This document shows, piece by piece, positions 45,297 to 53,871 of a stretch of 64,000 nt of DNA (position 1 is the first letter of the stretch; every line of letters begins with the position of its first letter). Source of the stretch: Nocardia brasiliensis ATCC 700358. GTDB taxonomy: Bacteria; Actinomycetota; Actinomycetes; Mycobacteriales; Mycobacteriaceae. Location: contig NC_018681.1 in the NCBI RefSeq assembly GCF_000250675.2, positions 9,114,001 through 9,178,000 of the forward strand. Direction: 5' to 3'. The translations under genes were made by a program, and so were the position numbers. The notes under the pieces were generated by a model. It ran no database searches. It worked only from the letters and a program-made list of their open reading frames with translations, and had not been told where the DNA came from.

Positions 45297-46973
45297 TCAG
45301 GGCTCCGGGGTTGCCAGCGACTGCAGCATCCGCACCGCCATCCGCGCGGTCGCGTCGCCGCTGTCCACATCGTTGATGTGCACCGCGAAGGCCAGGTCAC
45401 CCATGTTCGCGATCAGCCATCCGTCACGTCCCGCGGTCGCCGCGAAACCGGTGACGTCACGGTACATCCGCAGGCTCGCGAACTCCGGGGCATTGGTCGC
45501 GTCCCGCAGCATCGCGCGCAGCCGATCGGTGATCTCGGGTGCCAGCGGCGCGAGCTGGGCGTCGGTGGTGCTCGGCCGCGCGACCTCGATGAGCGGCGGC
45601 GGCACCGAGCCGCGCGCGATCGCCGCCGCGGCGATCGCCATGCCGAACGGGCTGGCCAGTACCGCGTCCGAGCCGCCGCCCTGGCGCACCTGCTCACTGC
45701 GTCCCGCGACCGCGAGCCGCCCGGTCACCTCGTCGAGGCCGGGCACCTTGAAATCGACGCCGACCCCGAGCGCGGGCGCGAACTCGGCCGCCTCCGGCAC
45801 CGGAACATCTTGCGGCGCCTTGCCTTTGGCGAGCGCGGCGACGGCGCGGAACAGCTCGATATTGCCACCGACCGGGTAGAGCCCGGTGAACGCCACCGGC
45901 CCGTGCTCGCTGGCCTGGGTGTTCTGCGCGACCGCGACCACCGCGCCGCTGGAGGGCTGGATCGCGACGATCGAGGCGGGCGTCGGCGCGCTGACCACCG
46001 CGTCCTCGGCGGCGCGCTGCAAACGCTGGTCCATGGTGCCCGCGATATCCGGGCCGGGCGGCCCCTGCTCGCCGGCCAGCTGCGTGACGAACCGGCCGTC
46101 CTGCTCGAATACCTGCACGCCCCAGCCGGAATGCTGATCCTGGCTTTCCTGCTGCACCTTGCGCAGCGCGTCCAGCATGGGCGACCAGACGCGGCGGTCG
46201 GCGGAGATGAGCCGCTGCTGCTTCTCCATCACGACGCCCGGAATCGGCGCCATATCCGGCTGCAGCAGTTCGAAATCGGATTCCCGCAGGTTCACCGCGA
46301 CCACCGGCTTGCCCTGCGAGGTGGCCACCTGCTGCATCAGCGACGGCCCGGTGATCAGCGGAGCGACCGGTTCGATCGCCTTGGCCAGCGCGTTGGTCGA
46401 GCCGACGGGGTCGGGCATCTTCGCCGGGTCGAGCTTGATCACGTTGATCGGCTGCTCGGTCATGAGCGGCTGGCCCACGATGTCGTTGACCTTCGGCGCG
46501 GGGGCGGGCTGGGTGCGCACCAGACGGACGGTGCGGTTGTGATCGAGCTGCGGCATCACGATCGCCGGATCCCACGAGATGCGCCAGCCGATCGCGAGCT
46601 TGCGCACGTTGCCCTGCAGGCTGTAGTTCCAGTTTTTGCGGTCGCCGAAGTTCCAGTCGGCATCCATGCTGAAGATGGCCGATTCCGCGTCGAGCCCGAT
46701 GAATTGGGTCTTCCGATAATCCACCTTGCCCGGCTGCAGGCCGGCAAACATTTGCTTCAGGGTTGCCGAAGCTGCGGTGGGATACGACGTGAGTTCCGAG
46801 GCGCGGGTGTAGTCCTGTTTGTCGAGCAGTTCGGTGAAACGCTCGACGACCGCCTCGGCCTCGTTCTTACCCTCGTGTATCCCGCACGATCCCATTGCGA
46901 TCGCAAGCGCCGCCACCCCCGCGAGTGCCATAGCGCCCCGGACGCGGAAGCGGCGGGATCCCCACACATCCAT
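45297..46973 (-). CDS. Penicillin-binding-like lipoprotein without the catalytic SxxK
   Basis: A protein of 558 residues from ATG 46973; a GTG at 46982 is possible. A lipoprotein signal ends at C30 (MGSC). An NTF2-like MecA_N domain (about 35-150), a dimerisation domain (about 160-300) and a transpeptidase-like domain (about 310-555) follow, as in Rv2864c-type class B penicillin-binding proteins. The usual PxGSTFK reads PVGGNIE, replacing Ser by G370 and Lys by E373, and no KTG motif is present (TGFAATAG). It is therefore probably not an active transpeptidase. It is divergent from the 47382 gene. Confidence 0.8.
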   Translation of the reverse strand: MDVWGSRRFRVRGAMALAGVAALAIAMGSCGIHEGKNEAEAVVERFTELLDKQDYTRASELTSYPTAASATLKQMFAGLQPGKVDYRKTQFIGLDAESAIFSMDADWNFGDRKNWNYSLQGNVRKLAIGWRISWDPAIVMPQLDHNRTVRLVRTQPAPAPKVNDIVGQPLMTEQPINVIKLDPAKMPDPVGSTNALAKAIEPVAPLITGPSLMQQVATSQGKPVVAVNLRESDFELLQPDMAPIPGVVMEKQQRLISADRRVWSPMLDALRKVQQESQDQHSGWGVQVFEQDGRFVTQLAGEQGPPGPDIAGTMDQRLQRAAEDAVVSAPTPASIVAIQPSSGAVVAVAQNTQASEHGPVAFTGLYPVGGNIELFRAVAALAKGKAPQDVPVPEAAEFAPALGVGVDFKVPGLDEVTGRLAVAGRSEQVRQGGGSDAVLASPFGMAIAAAAIARGSVPPPLIEVARPSTTDAQLAPLAPEITDRLRAMLRDATNAPEFASLRMYRDVTGFAATAGRDGWLIANMGDLAFAVHINDVDSGDATARMAVRMLQSLATPEP

Positions 46974-47381
46974 GTCGCCCACTCTTCACTCTTGTCACTC
47001 CAGTAACAAGACCACCGTACCTGAAAAAGACCTGTCTGCGGTGCCTCCGCCGCAAGGACGTTACCCATGCTCAGCATCTCAATTGTGCCCGAAATCTCCC
47101 ATCTCGGGGGCCCGATCATGATCGGTGTCCAGTGCTACGGCGACAACCGGCGCCGCTACCGTACCGGGCACTCCCGCAAAGTCGTGCGCTTACTGACTTA
47201 CTCGGCGTTTCGGATCAATGGGTACCCAGACGGGGTCCGGACGAACCGTAGAACAGTCGCCCCGACCACCGCCTGAACCAGTGGCTAACTCTGTTCGCAC
47301 AGAGCGGAACCATTCGCGCGAATTGCGACGTAATCTTGTAATCAACGTATATAGCACTACACGGTAAGTAGGTGATTCCCC
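46974..47381. other. 408-bp divergent promoter region
   Basis: No gene is convincing here; small frames lack ribosome binding sites. A possible promoter for the 47382 gene lies at 47323-47353. The left part should carry the promoter of the penicillin-binding-like gene. Nothing else was recognised. Confidence 0.45.
47323..47353 (+). promoter_or_regulatory. Candidate promoter of the 47382 gene
   Basis: TTGCGA at 47323-47328 and GTATAT/TATATA at 47347-47353, with an 18-19-bp spacer. This is an unusually AT-rich patch for this genome, 30 bp before the ATG. Confidence 0.4.
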
Positions 47382-47993
47382 ATGAGACAGCACCATCGGG
47401 GACGCGGCTTCGGCCGACCCGGCGGCTGGCAGCAAGCCGACCTCCCGGATCCCGCGGACGCGCCGGATTGGTTCGCGGGCAGGTTGCCCGACGACTGGTT
47501 CACCGGCCCGCCCGTCATCGAGATCGACCGGGACGAGATCGTCGTCATCGGCGAACTGCCGATCCCGCAGCCGGAGAAGACCCCTGTCGAAGCACCCGCG
47601 GAAGGCGATCCCGAAGCGCCGACCGAGGAAGTTCCGCGGGCGACCAAGGAGGGGGCCATCTCCCGATTCCGCGAATCCACCCGCGCCGCCCGGACGCAGA
47701 TCGCCGACGAAGCGCAGCGACGCTACGGCCGCAGCGTGGCCTGGGGCGTGTCGGTCGACGGGGAACGTCTCCTGTTCACCCACCTGGCCGTGCCCGTGAT
47801 GACGCGGTTGCGTCAGCCCGAGCGCAAAGTGCTCGACACCCTGGTAGACGCGGGCGTGGCGCGCTCGCGCGCCGACGCGCTGGCCTGGACGGTGAAACTG
47901 GCCGGGCAGCACGCGGAATCGTGGCTGGCGGAACTGCGCGACGCCATGCGCAAAGTGGATGATCTGCGCGCGGAGGGGCCACAGGGTCTCTGA
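47382..47993 (+). CDS. Conserved hypothetical protein, 203 residues
   Basis: ATG 47382 with AGTAGGTGA upstream. The N-terminal half is acidic and Pro-rich with DAPDWFAGRLPDDWF. The C-terminal half (about 95-200) is helical and charged, with RFRESTRAARTQIADEAQRRYG and a final helix. There is no membrane segment. I do not recognise the family. aroQ starts 17 bp after its stop, so the two may be co-transcribed. Confidence 0.65.
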   Translation: MRQHHRGRGFGRPGGWQQADLPDPADAPDWFAGRLPDDWFTGPPVIEIDRDEIVVIGELPIPQPEKTPVEAPAEGDPEAPTEEVPRATKEGAISRFRESTRAARTQIADEAQRRYGRSVAWGVSVDGERLLFTHLAVPVMTRLRQPERKVLDTLVDAGVARSRADALAWTVKLAGQHAESWLAELRDAMRKVDDLRAEGPQGL

Positions 47994-48010
47994 GGACTAG
48001 TGTTGCGGGC

Positions 48011-48451
48011 ATGTCCGCACCTGGTCCGATCCTGGTCCTCAACGGCCCGAACCTGAACATGCTCGGCACCCGGCAGCCGGAGGTTTACGGGTCGGCGACG
48101 CTCGACGACGTCGTCGAGCTCTGCAGGCAGACCGCCGAACGCTACGGCCGCGAGATCGCGGCGTTCCAGTCGAATTCCGAAGGCGCGCTGATCGACCGCA
48201 TCCATCGGGCGCGGGGCGTCGAATCGGCCATCGTGATCAATCCCGGCGGACTCACCCACACCTCGGTGGCCCTGCGGGACGCGCTGGTTATTCCGGAGGT
48301 GCCGATCGTCGAGGTGCACATCAGCAATGTGCACGCGCGGGAGGAATTCCGGCACCACTCCTATATCTCGCCGATCGCCACCGCGGTGGTCGCCGGGATG
48401 GGCATCCAGGGCTACGCGGCAGCCATCGAATTCCTGGTCCGCTCCGCCTGA
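48011..48451 (+). CDS. aroQ: Type II 3-dehydroquinate dehydratase
   Basis: A protein of 146 residues. It dehydrates 3-dehydroquinate to 3-dehydroshikimate in the shikimate pathway. The type II active site is complete: NGPNLNMLG, R21 and Y26 on the flexible lid, N77 (INPGG), E101 and H103 (VEVHISN), and R114. It stands apart from other aro genes in this window. Confidence 0.95.
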   Translation: MSAPGPILVLNGPNLNMLGTRQPEVYGSATLDDVVELCRQTAERYGREIAAFQSNSEGALIDRIHRARGVESAIVINPGGLTHTSVALRDALVIPEVPIVEVHISNVHAREEFRHHSYISPIATAVVAGMGIQGYAAAIEFLVRSA

Positions 48452-48461
48452 TCCGCCGATT

Positions 48462-48486
48462 CCGGCTCGATGTCTCGTCGAGCCGG
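48462..48486. terminator. Hairpin between convergent aroQ and the F420-type reductase
   Basis: A 9-bp perfect stem (48462-48470 with 48478-48486) and a 7-nt loop; no T-tract. Confidence 0.5.
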
Positions 48487-48488
48487 GG

Positions 48489-48935
48489 TCAGGCGATCCG
48501 GAAAACGGGGAAGCCCGGGGCGATGGCGGCGAGTTCGTCGTCGGTGGCGTCCTTGGTGACGCCCTCGAAGAACTTGCCCACCTCCCAGCCCCACTTCTGC
48601 AGGTAGAGCCGCAGCAGCGGCACCTTGTCCGCGTCGGCCAGCTCGATCGCGGTGAATTCCTCGACCCTGCGGCCGAGCCGCAGTTCACCGCCGCCCGCGA
48701 CGCGCAGGTTGCGCACCCACTGGGTGTGCCCGCGCGGGGCGACCAGGAATCGCGCGCCGTCCTCGCGCACCAGCAGATTCACCATCGTGGTCCGCCACTC
48801 CCCACTCTTGCGGCCACGCACCGCGAGCAACCGCGAACCCAGCACGCTGATGCCCAGCCGGGGCAGCCAGTTGGCGATCCGGTTCATGATCGGATCCAGG
48901 CCGGACGGGCCGATGTACCGGGTGCTGAGGTCCAT
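48489..48935 (-). CDS. Ddn-type deazaflavin (F420)-dependent nitroreductase family protein
   Basis: A protein of 148 residues; ATG 48935 has AAGGAG about 8 nt upstream. It belongs to the split-barrel Ddn/FDOR family: LLAVRGRKSGEWRTTMVNLLV and FLVAPRGHTQWVRNLRVAG are the cofactor-binding signature. Members reduce quinones or other acceptors with F420H2. Two matching palindromes upstream suggest control by a local TetR-type regulator. Confidence 0.87.
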   Translation of the reverse strand: MDLSTRYIGPSGLDPIMNRIANWLPRLGISVLGSRLLAVRGRKSGEWRTTMVNLLVREDGARFLVAPRGHTQWVRNLRVAGGGELRLGRRVEEFTAIELADADKVPLLRLYLQKWGWEVGKFFEGVTKDATDDELAAIAPGFPVFRIA

Positions 48936-48952
48936 TTCTTCACTCCTTGCGT

Positions 48953-49016
48953 GAGCACTGCTCTCTGTTGCGATAAGTGTTCCACAGGGCGATCCGAAAA
49001 ACAAGAGCACTGCTCT
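48953..49016. promoter_or_regulatory. Two copies of palindromic operator GAGCACTGCTC
   Basis: The 14-mer GAGCACTGCTCTCT occurs at 48953-48966 and again at 49005-49018. The core GAGCA-C-TGCTC is a perfect odd palindrome, extended to AGAGCA-C-TGCTCT in the distal copy (49004-49016). The copies are 52 bp apart, flanking the presumed promoter of the Ddn-type gene. This fits a TetR-type operator. Confidence 0.75.
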
Positions 49017-49116
49017 CTATTTACATAGTCGCAGGTAGACCCGATATACAACCGTGCACGGCGGTCGACAGCCCTGTGCATAACCCGCGTGGTCGTCGGC
49101 ACCGGACAATGTGGGG

Positions 49117-50238
49117 ATGACACGGGAAGCCCCGCGCCGGGTGGTGCTAGCGCCGGACAAGTTCAAAGGGTCGTTGCCCGCGCCTGGCGTGGCGGCGGCG
49201 CTGGCCGACGGCATCGCACGCGTCGCCCCGGAGGTGACGGTCGAGCAGGTACCGGTCGCCGACGGGGGCGACGGCACGGTGGACGCCTTCGTGGCGGCGG
49301 GATGGCAGCGGGTGGAGCTGCGCGCGCCCGGCCCGACCGGTGTCGTGACGGAAACGTCGTACGCGGTGCAGGGCACGACCGCCGTCATCGAATTGGCCGC
49401 CGTGGTGGGATTGGTGAAACTTCCAAGGGGACAGCCTGATCCACTCGGCTCGAGTACCTATGGGCTGGGCATGGTGCTCGCGCACGCACTGGACCACGGG
49501 GTCACCGATATCGTGCTCGGGCTCGGCGGCAGCGCCTCGACCGACGGCGGCGCGGGCATGGTGCAGGCGTTGGGCGGACGCATCCTGACCGCCGAGGGTC
49601 ACGAATTACCGCGCGGCGGTGCGGCTTTGGCGCAGGCTGCGCGATTCGACCGGTCGCGACTGCATCCCGGGCTCGGTTCCGTCACCGTTACGGTCGCCTC
49701 CGATGTGGACAACCCCCTCCTCGGTCCGGCAGGCGCAATCGCGGTCTACGCGCCGCAGAAGGGTGCGGGCGCAACGGATCTCGACACACTGGAGACGGCG
49801 CTCGCCAATTGGGCGCGGCTCGCGGGGCCGCAGTTCGTGGACCGCCCCGGGGCGGGTGCCGCGGGCGGGACCGGGTTCGGGGCGCTGGCCGTGCTGGGCG
49901 CAAGGATGCGCAGCGGCATCGAGGTGATCCTCGAATTACTAGATTTCCGAACACTTCTCGAGGGCGCGGCACTGGTCGTCACGGGCGAGGGCGCCCTCGA
50001 CCGGCAAAGCCTGCACGGCAAAGCGCCGATCGGCGTCTGCGCGGTCGCGAATTCGCTGCACGTCCCCGTCGTCGCGGCCGTCGGCCGAACCTCGCTCACC
50101 GCGCAGGAGATTCGAGCGGCGGGCTTCGCCGACTGCTACGCGCTCAGCGATCTCGAACCGGACCCGGACCGCTCGATCGCCGCGGCCGCCACGCTACTGG
50201 AGCAGGTGGGCACGCAGATCGCCCGCTGTCGCCTCTGA
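49117..50238 (+). CDS. Glycerate kinase
   Basis: A protein of 373 residues from ATG 49117 (a GTG at 49111 is possible). It belongs to the class I glycerate kinase family (GlxK/GarK type), with the opening APDKFKGSL, PVADGGDGT, GLGGSASTDGG and VTGEGALDRQS all conserved. It phosphorylates glycerate to a phosphoglycerate using ATP. It is followed by a duplicated 3' end. Confidence 0.93.
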   Translation: MTREAPRRVVLAPDKFKGSLPAPGVAAALADGIARVAPEVTVEQVPVADGGDGTVDAFVAAGWQRVELRAPGPTGVVTETSYAVQGTTAVIELAAVVGLVKLPRGQPDPLGSSTYGLGMVLAHALDHGVTDIVLGLGGSASTDGGAGMVQALGGRILTAEGHELPRGGAALAQAARFDRSRLHPGLGSVTVTVASDVDNPLLGPAGAIAVYAPQKGAGATDLDTLETALANWARLAGPQFVDRPGAGAAGGTGFGALAVLGARMRSGIEVILELLDFRTLLEGAALVVTGEGALDRQSLHGKAPIGVCAVANSLHVPVVAAVGRTSLTAQEIRAAGFADCYALSDLEPDPDRSIAAAATLLEQVGTQIARCRL

Positions 50239-50265
50239 ATTGCCCCGCCGTCACCTCTGAATTGC
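50228..50265 (+). repeat. 22-bp duplication of the glycerate kinase 3' end
   Basis: GTC(G/A)CCTCTGAATTGC occurs at 50228-50243, containing the stop TGA (50236-50238), and again at 50250-50265. One of 16 positions differs. Confidence 0.8.
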
Positions 50266-50329
50266 ACAGCGCCGCTTCGCAACCATCGATCACAGCCGCG
50301 ACTGCGCAGGGCCGAGCGCTCGGACTCGC

Positions 50330-50680
50330 CTAACTCGCCGAAGCCAGCAGGTTGCCGAGCAGCTCGGTGCGGTGCTTGTCGCCCCACTCTTCGAGCGGAC
50401 GCAAGGCGACGGCGAGTTCCTGGCCGAGCGGCGTGAGCGAGTATTCGACGCGGGGCGGGACCTCGGGATAGACCTCGCGGTGCACGACGCCGGAGGCTTC
50501 GAGCTGGCGCAGGTTCTCCGCGAGCACCTTTTCGCTGACGCCGGTGAGCAGGCGGCGGATCTCGCCGAAGCGCTGCGGGCTGGCGCCGAGCGCCCACATC
50601 AGGTGCAGTTTCCACTTGCCGCCCACGACGTCGATCGCCACGGACATGCCGCACACGTCGTGATCCGCGTCACTACTCAT
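50330..50680 (-). CDS. HxlR-family transcriptional regulator
   Basis: A protein of 116 residues. ATG 50680 is chosen within a longer open frame because the HxlR domain begins there and AGGAG lies upstream. A winged helix with a conserved N-terminal cysteine (DVCGMSVAIDVVGGKWKL) is present, as in redox- or aldehyde-sensing HxlR proteins. It is divergent from the imine-reductase-like gene, which it probably controls. Confidence 0.87.
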   Translation of the reverse strand: MSSDADHDVCGMSVAIDVVGGKWKLHLMWALGASPQRFGEIRRLLTGVSEKVLAENLRQLEASGVVHREVYPEVPPRVEYSLTPLGQELAVALRPLEEWGDKHRTELLGNLLASAS

Positions 50681-50823
50681 GTTCCCCGCACTCCTTCTGA
50701 CCTCGTTTCGAACCTCGAGGTAAGCAACCACACCTGAACGTGCGGTCTTCCCGACTCTACCTGCGACAACGACCATTGATCTCGGCGCCGAACCATCCGA
50801 ATCGAGAACCGAAGGGACACACA

Positions 50824-51705
50824 ATGTCCGAGCAGCACACCCCCCGTTCCGTTTCCGTCGTGGGCCTCGGGCCGATGGGCCAGTCCATGGTCCGGGCCCT
50901 GCTCGACGCCGGCGTCGAGGTGACGGTCTGGAATCGCAGCACCGACAAGGTCGACGCGATGGTCGAACTCGGCGCCGTGCGGGCCGAGACGGTCGCGGCG
51001 GCGCTGGCGGCCAACGACGTGACGGTGCTGAGCCTCACCCACTACGCGGCCATGTACAGCGTGCTCGAGCAGGCAGCGGATCAGCTGGCCGGCAAGGTGA
51101 TCGTCAACCTGTCCTCGGACTCCCCGGAGAAGGCGCGCAAGGGCGCCGAGTGGGTCCGTTCGCACGGCGCCGAATTCCTTTCCGGCGGTGTGATGTCGGC
51201 GGGTGACAACATCGCCCACCCGGCGTCGTACATCTTCTACAGCGGTCCGCGCGAGGTCTTCGACGCGCATGCCGAGCTGCTGCGCCCGCTGAGCCCGCAG
51301 GAGTACCTCGGCACGGACGACGGTCTGTCGCAGGTCTACTACCAGGCCTTGCTGACCATCTTCCATCCGTGGCTGCTCGCCTTCGACCAGGCGACCGCGA
51401 TGATCGAGCGGTCCGGCAACAGCATCGCGCAGTTCATCCCGTTCGCCGTGCGCTCCGCGGCCGCGTACCCCTACTTCATGGAGGAGTTCTCGGTCGCCAA
51501 CCAGAACGGCGGCTGGGCCACGCTGGCGAGCCTGAAAATGATGGACGCGGGCGCGCAGCACATCATCGATGCCAGCGAAGAGGTCGGCGTCGACGCGACG
51601 TTCTCGCACACCGCACAGGCCTACTGGCGCAAGGCCGTCGCGGCCAGCGAGGAGAAGGGCGAGGCCGTCTCCACCTACGCCCTGATGCGTGGCGCCGACG
51701 CGTGA
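50824..51705 (+). CDS. NADP-dependent beta-hydroxyacid-dehydrogenase/imine-reductase-like enzyme
   Basis: A protein of 293 residues from ATG 50824. The N-terminal Rossmann domain has VVGLGPMGQSM and the NADP-type WNRS after strand 2. The C-terminal helical domain is of the imine-reductase kind, with the mid-helix NLSSDSPEKA and a catalytic-region aromatic instead of the usual Lys. It reduces an imine or hydroxyacid-type substrate; which one is unknown. It is divergent from the HxlR regulator and ends at a strong terminator. Confidence 0.82.
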   Translation: MSEQHTPRSVSVVGLGPMGQSMVRALLDAGVEVTVWNRSTDKVDAMVELGAVRAETVAAALAANDVTVLSLTHYAAMYSVLEQAADQLAGKVIVNLSSDSPEKARKGAEWVRSHGAEFLSGGVMSAGDNIAHPASYIFYSGPREVFDAHAELLRPLSPQEYLGTDDGLSQVYYQALLTIFHPWLLAFDQATAMIERSGNSIAQFIPFAVRSAAAYPYFMEEFSVANQNGGWATLASLKMMDAGAQHIIDASEEVGVDATFSHTAQAYWRKAVAASEEKGEAVSTYALMRGADA

Positions 51706-51718
51706 GCCGGCCGGGACC

Positions 51719-51750
51719 GATGACCGCCGCCCCACCGGGCGGCGGTCATC
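51719..51750. terminator. Bidirectional hairpin terminator
   Basis: A perfect 13-bp stem (51719-51731 with 51738-51750) and a 6-nt loop, between the convergent imine-reductase-like and XRE genes. Confidence 0.75.
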
Positions 51751-51779
51751 CCCGGCTGCGGCGCGAGAGCGCCGCCCGC

Positions 51780-52016
51780 TCAAGCCGTTTCGGTGCCCAG
51801 GCGAGGAAAGGGGTTGGTGGAGAAGACGATTTCCACCGACACCTCGAAGTAGGCCGCGATCCGCAGGGCGAGATGCAGGCTGGGGCTGTACTCGCCGCGT
51901 TCCAGGTAGCCGATCGTCTGGTAGTGCACGCCGAGCGCCTCCGCCAACTCACGCCGCGAGATGCCACGCTCGGCGCGCAGCATCGCGATGCGGTTGTAGA
52001 TGACCTCAGTAGGCAC
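51780..52016 (-). CDS. Small XRE/Cro-CI transcriptional regulator
   Basis: A protein of 78 residues from GTG 52016, overlapping the permease stop by 11 bp. It is a single helix-turn-helix: LRAERGISRRELAEALGVHYQTIGYLERGEYSPS. It is typical of the compact XRE proteins that sit at the end of ABC-2 exporter operons and control them. Confidence 0.87.
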   Translation of the reverse strand: MPTEVIYNRIAMLRAERGISRRELAEALGVHYQTIGYLERGEYSPSLHLALRIAAYFEVSVEIVFSTNPFPRLGTETA

Positions 52017-52857
52017 GCTGTATCGCTTTCTCGCGGCGCTCGGCCACGCTCGAACCGGATTCCCGCCGGGCCATCCTCCGTAGCACGAACGGTGCGACCA
52101 CCAGGCCGGCCACGGCCCAGACACCAAGCACCGCAACGGTTTCCAGGTGCCGCCAGGACTGCCCGAGTTCGATGGCGACCGCCTCGCCGGGCAACATCGC
52201 CGAGCGCATCCCCAGCCCGAGCCAGTACACCGGGAACACCTGCGCGAGCCCCTGCACCCAGCCCGGCAGCGACGTGATCGGATAGAAGATGCCGGACACC
52301 GCGATCACCCCCATGACCGGAAAGGTCATCAACGAGAAGTTGCGCGGGTTGTCGAACATGGACCCGAAGATCGCGCCGATCGGCAGGGTGGCGAGCAGCC
52401 CGAGCACCATCACCCCGATCAGCGTCAGCCACGCCCCGACCGTGTGCAGCGCCAGGCCGTCGACCATGAACATCCCGGGGATCAGGACGATGGCACCAGG
52501 AATGACAACCCAACCGGACACCTGGACGATTTTGCCGAGCAGGTAGCCGACCATGCCATTGGGGGTCGCCTTGGCGCGCAGCAGCGTGCCGTCCTCGCGA
52601 TCCATGGCCAGTTGCTGACCCATCCCGATCATCCCGTTGATCGCGACCAGCATGCCGATCACGCTGGGCAGCGCGAGCGAGCCGAGCAGCAGTCCGCTCG
52701 ACTCGAACGAGGCATTGCGCATGAAGAACAGCACGACCAGCATCGCCAACGGCCAGAACAGCAGCCCGAACAGGTCCTGCCCGTTGGTGAGCCCTTGGCG
52801 CAGTTCGATCCGGCCGCGGATCAGGCCCTGCCGGACCGCGGGCAGCAGCGGGTTCAT
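52006..52857 (-). CDS. ABC-2 type transporter permease
   Basis: A protein of 283 residues from ATG 52857, overlapping the ATPase gene by 4 bp. It has six hydrophobic helices with the ABC-2 signature region LATLPIGAIFGSMFDNPRNF. It pairs with the adjacent ATPase to export a drug or lipid; the substrate is unknown. Confidence 0.88.
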   Translation of the reverse strand: MNPLLPAVRQGLIRGRIELRQGLTNGQDLFGLLFWPLAMLVVLFFMRNASFESSGLLLGSLALPSVIGMLVAINGMIGMGQQLAMDREDGTLLRAKATPNGMVGYLLGKIVQVSGWVVIPGAIVLIPGMFMVDGLALHTVGAWLTLIGVMVLGLLATLPIGAIFGSMFDNPRNFSLMTFPVMGVIAVSGIFYPITSLPGWVQGLAQVFPVYWLGLGMRSAMLPGEAVAIELGQSWRHLETVAVLGVWAVAGLVVAPFVLRRMARRESGSSVAERREKAIQRAY

Positions 52858-53783
52858 CGTCCTACCTCCTCGAGGGTGTGCACGTCGGACTCGAGTTCGC
52901 CGGCCTCGTACCGGCGCACCAGCGTCATGTACGTCTCCTCCAGCGAGGCGCGCCGGACCTCCAGGTCGCCGATCGCGCTGCCGTACTGCCGGAAGAGTTC
53001 GTGCACGAACTCGGTCGATTCGGCGGTCGAGTGCACGAACCGTTGCCCGTCGTTGGTCCAGCTGATCTCGGCCTTGCCGGAGACCCGCCGCGACAGTTCG
53101 TCGGCCGAGCCGTCGGCGATGATCCGCCCGCCGGCCAGGATCATGATCCGATCGGCGAGTTTCTCGGCCTCGTCGAGGTCGTGCGTGGTGAGCAGGATGG
53201 TGGTCTGCTGGTCGTCGGCGAGCCGGTGCACCAGGTCGTGGAATTCGCGCCTGGCCTCCGGGTCGAAGCCGGCGGTCGGCTCGTCCAGGAACAGCACCTC
53301 GGGACGCCCGACGATGCCGATCGCCACGTCCATCCGGCGCCGCTGGCCACCGGACAGATCACGCAGCCGATGATTCGCCCGATGCGTGAGGCCGACGGCT
53401 TCGATGAGTTCGTCGGTGTCCCAAGGCCTTCGGATCCGATCCGTGCCATAGGGCGCGTAAAAGGCGCCTTGATAGTCGAGCAGTTCACGCACACGCCACT
53501 TGCCGTGATCGCGCCACGACTGCAGGACGACGCCGACGCGCGCCCGCCACGTCTCGTCGCCGTGCGCCGGATCGACGCCGAGGATCTCGACCCGGCCCGC
53601 CGACCGCATCCGGAAGCCCTCGAGGATCTCGATGGTGGTGGTCTTGCCCGCCCCGTTCGGGCCGAGCAGCACGAGCACTTCGCCGTGGCGGGCCTGAAAG
53701 GTCACGTCGTGCAGCACGTCGGTCGAGCCGTAACGCATCCGCAGCTTTTCGACGTCGAGGACGACGTCCTGACCCACGGTCAT
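52854..53783 (-). CDS. ABC transporter ATP-binding protein (drug-exporter type)
   Basis: A protein of 309 residues from ATG 53783. Walker A GPNGAGKTT (41-49), the signature LSGGQRRRMD, Walker B VLFLDEPTAG and the switch histidine in TTHDLDEAE are intact. The C-terminal 80 residues match the DrrA-type tail domain. It is the first gene of the operon ATPase-permease-regulator. Confidence 0.92.
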   Translation of the reverse strand: MTVGQDVVLDVEKLRMRYGSTDVLHDVTFQARHGEVLVLLGPNGAGKTTTIEILEGFRMRSAGRVEILGVDPAHGDETWRARVGVVLQSWRDHGKWRVRELLDYQGAFYAPYGTDRIRRPWDTDELIEAVGLTHRANHRLRDLSGGQRRRMDVAIGIVGRPEVLFLDEPTAGFDPEARREFHDLVHRLADDQQTTILLTTHDLDEAEKLADRIMILAGGRIIADGSADELSRRVSGKAEISWTNDGQRFVHSTAESTEFVHELFRQYGSAIGDLEVRRASLEETYMTLVRRYEAGELESDVHTLEEVGR

Positions 53784-53818
53784 AATTCCCTCCCGATGGT
53801 GGGCATCCCTCGATTCGT

Positions 53819-53847
53819 AGCATAACTACTACATTCCGCCGCGACAA
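53819..53847 (-). promoter_or_regulatory. Promoter of the ABC exporter operon
   Basis: On the minus strand, TTGTCG (53847-53842), a 17-bp spacer, then TATGCT (53824-53819). A small palindrome GTAG-N5-CTAC (53817-53829) overlaps the -10 element. It lies about 35 bp before the ATG. Confidence 0.5.
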
Positions 53848-53871
53848 TGCGCAGTAATGATCGATCCCAGG

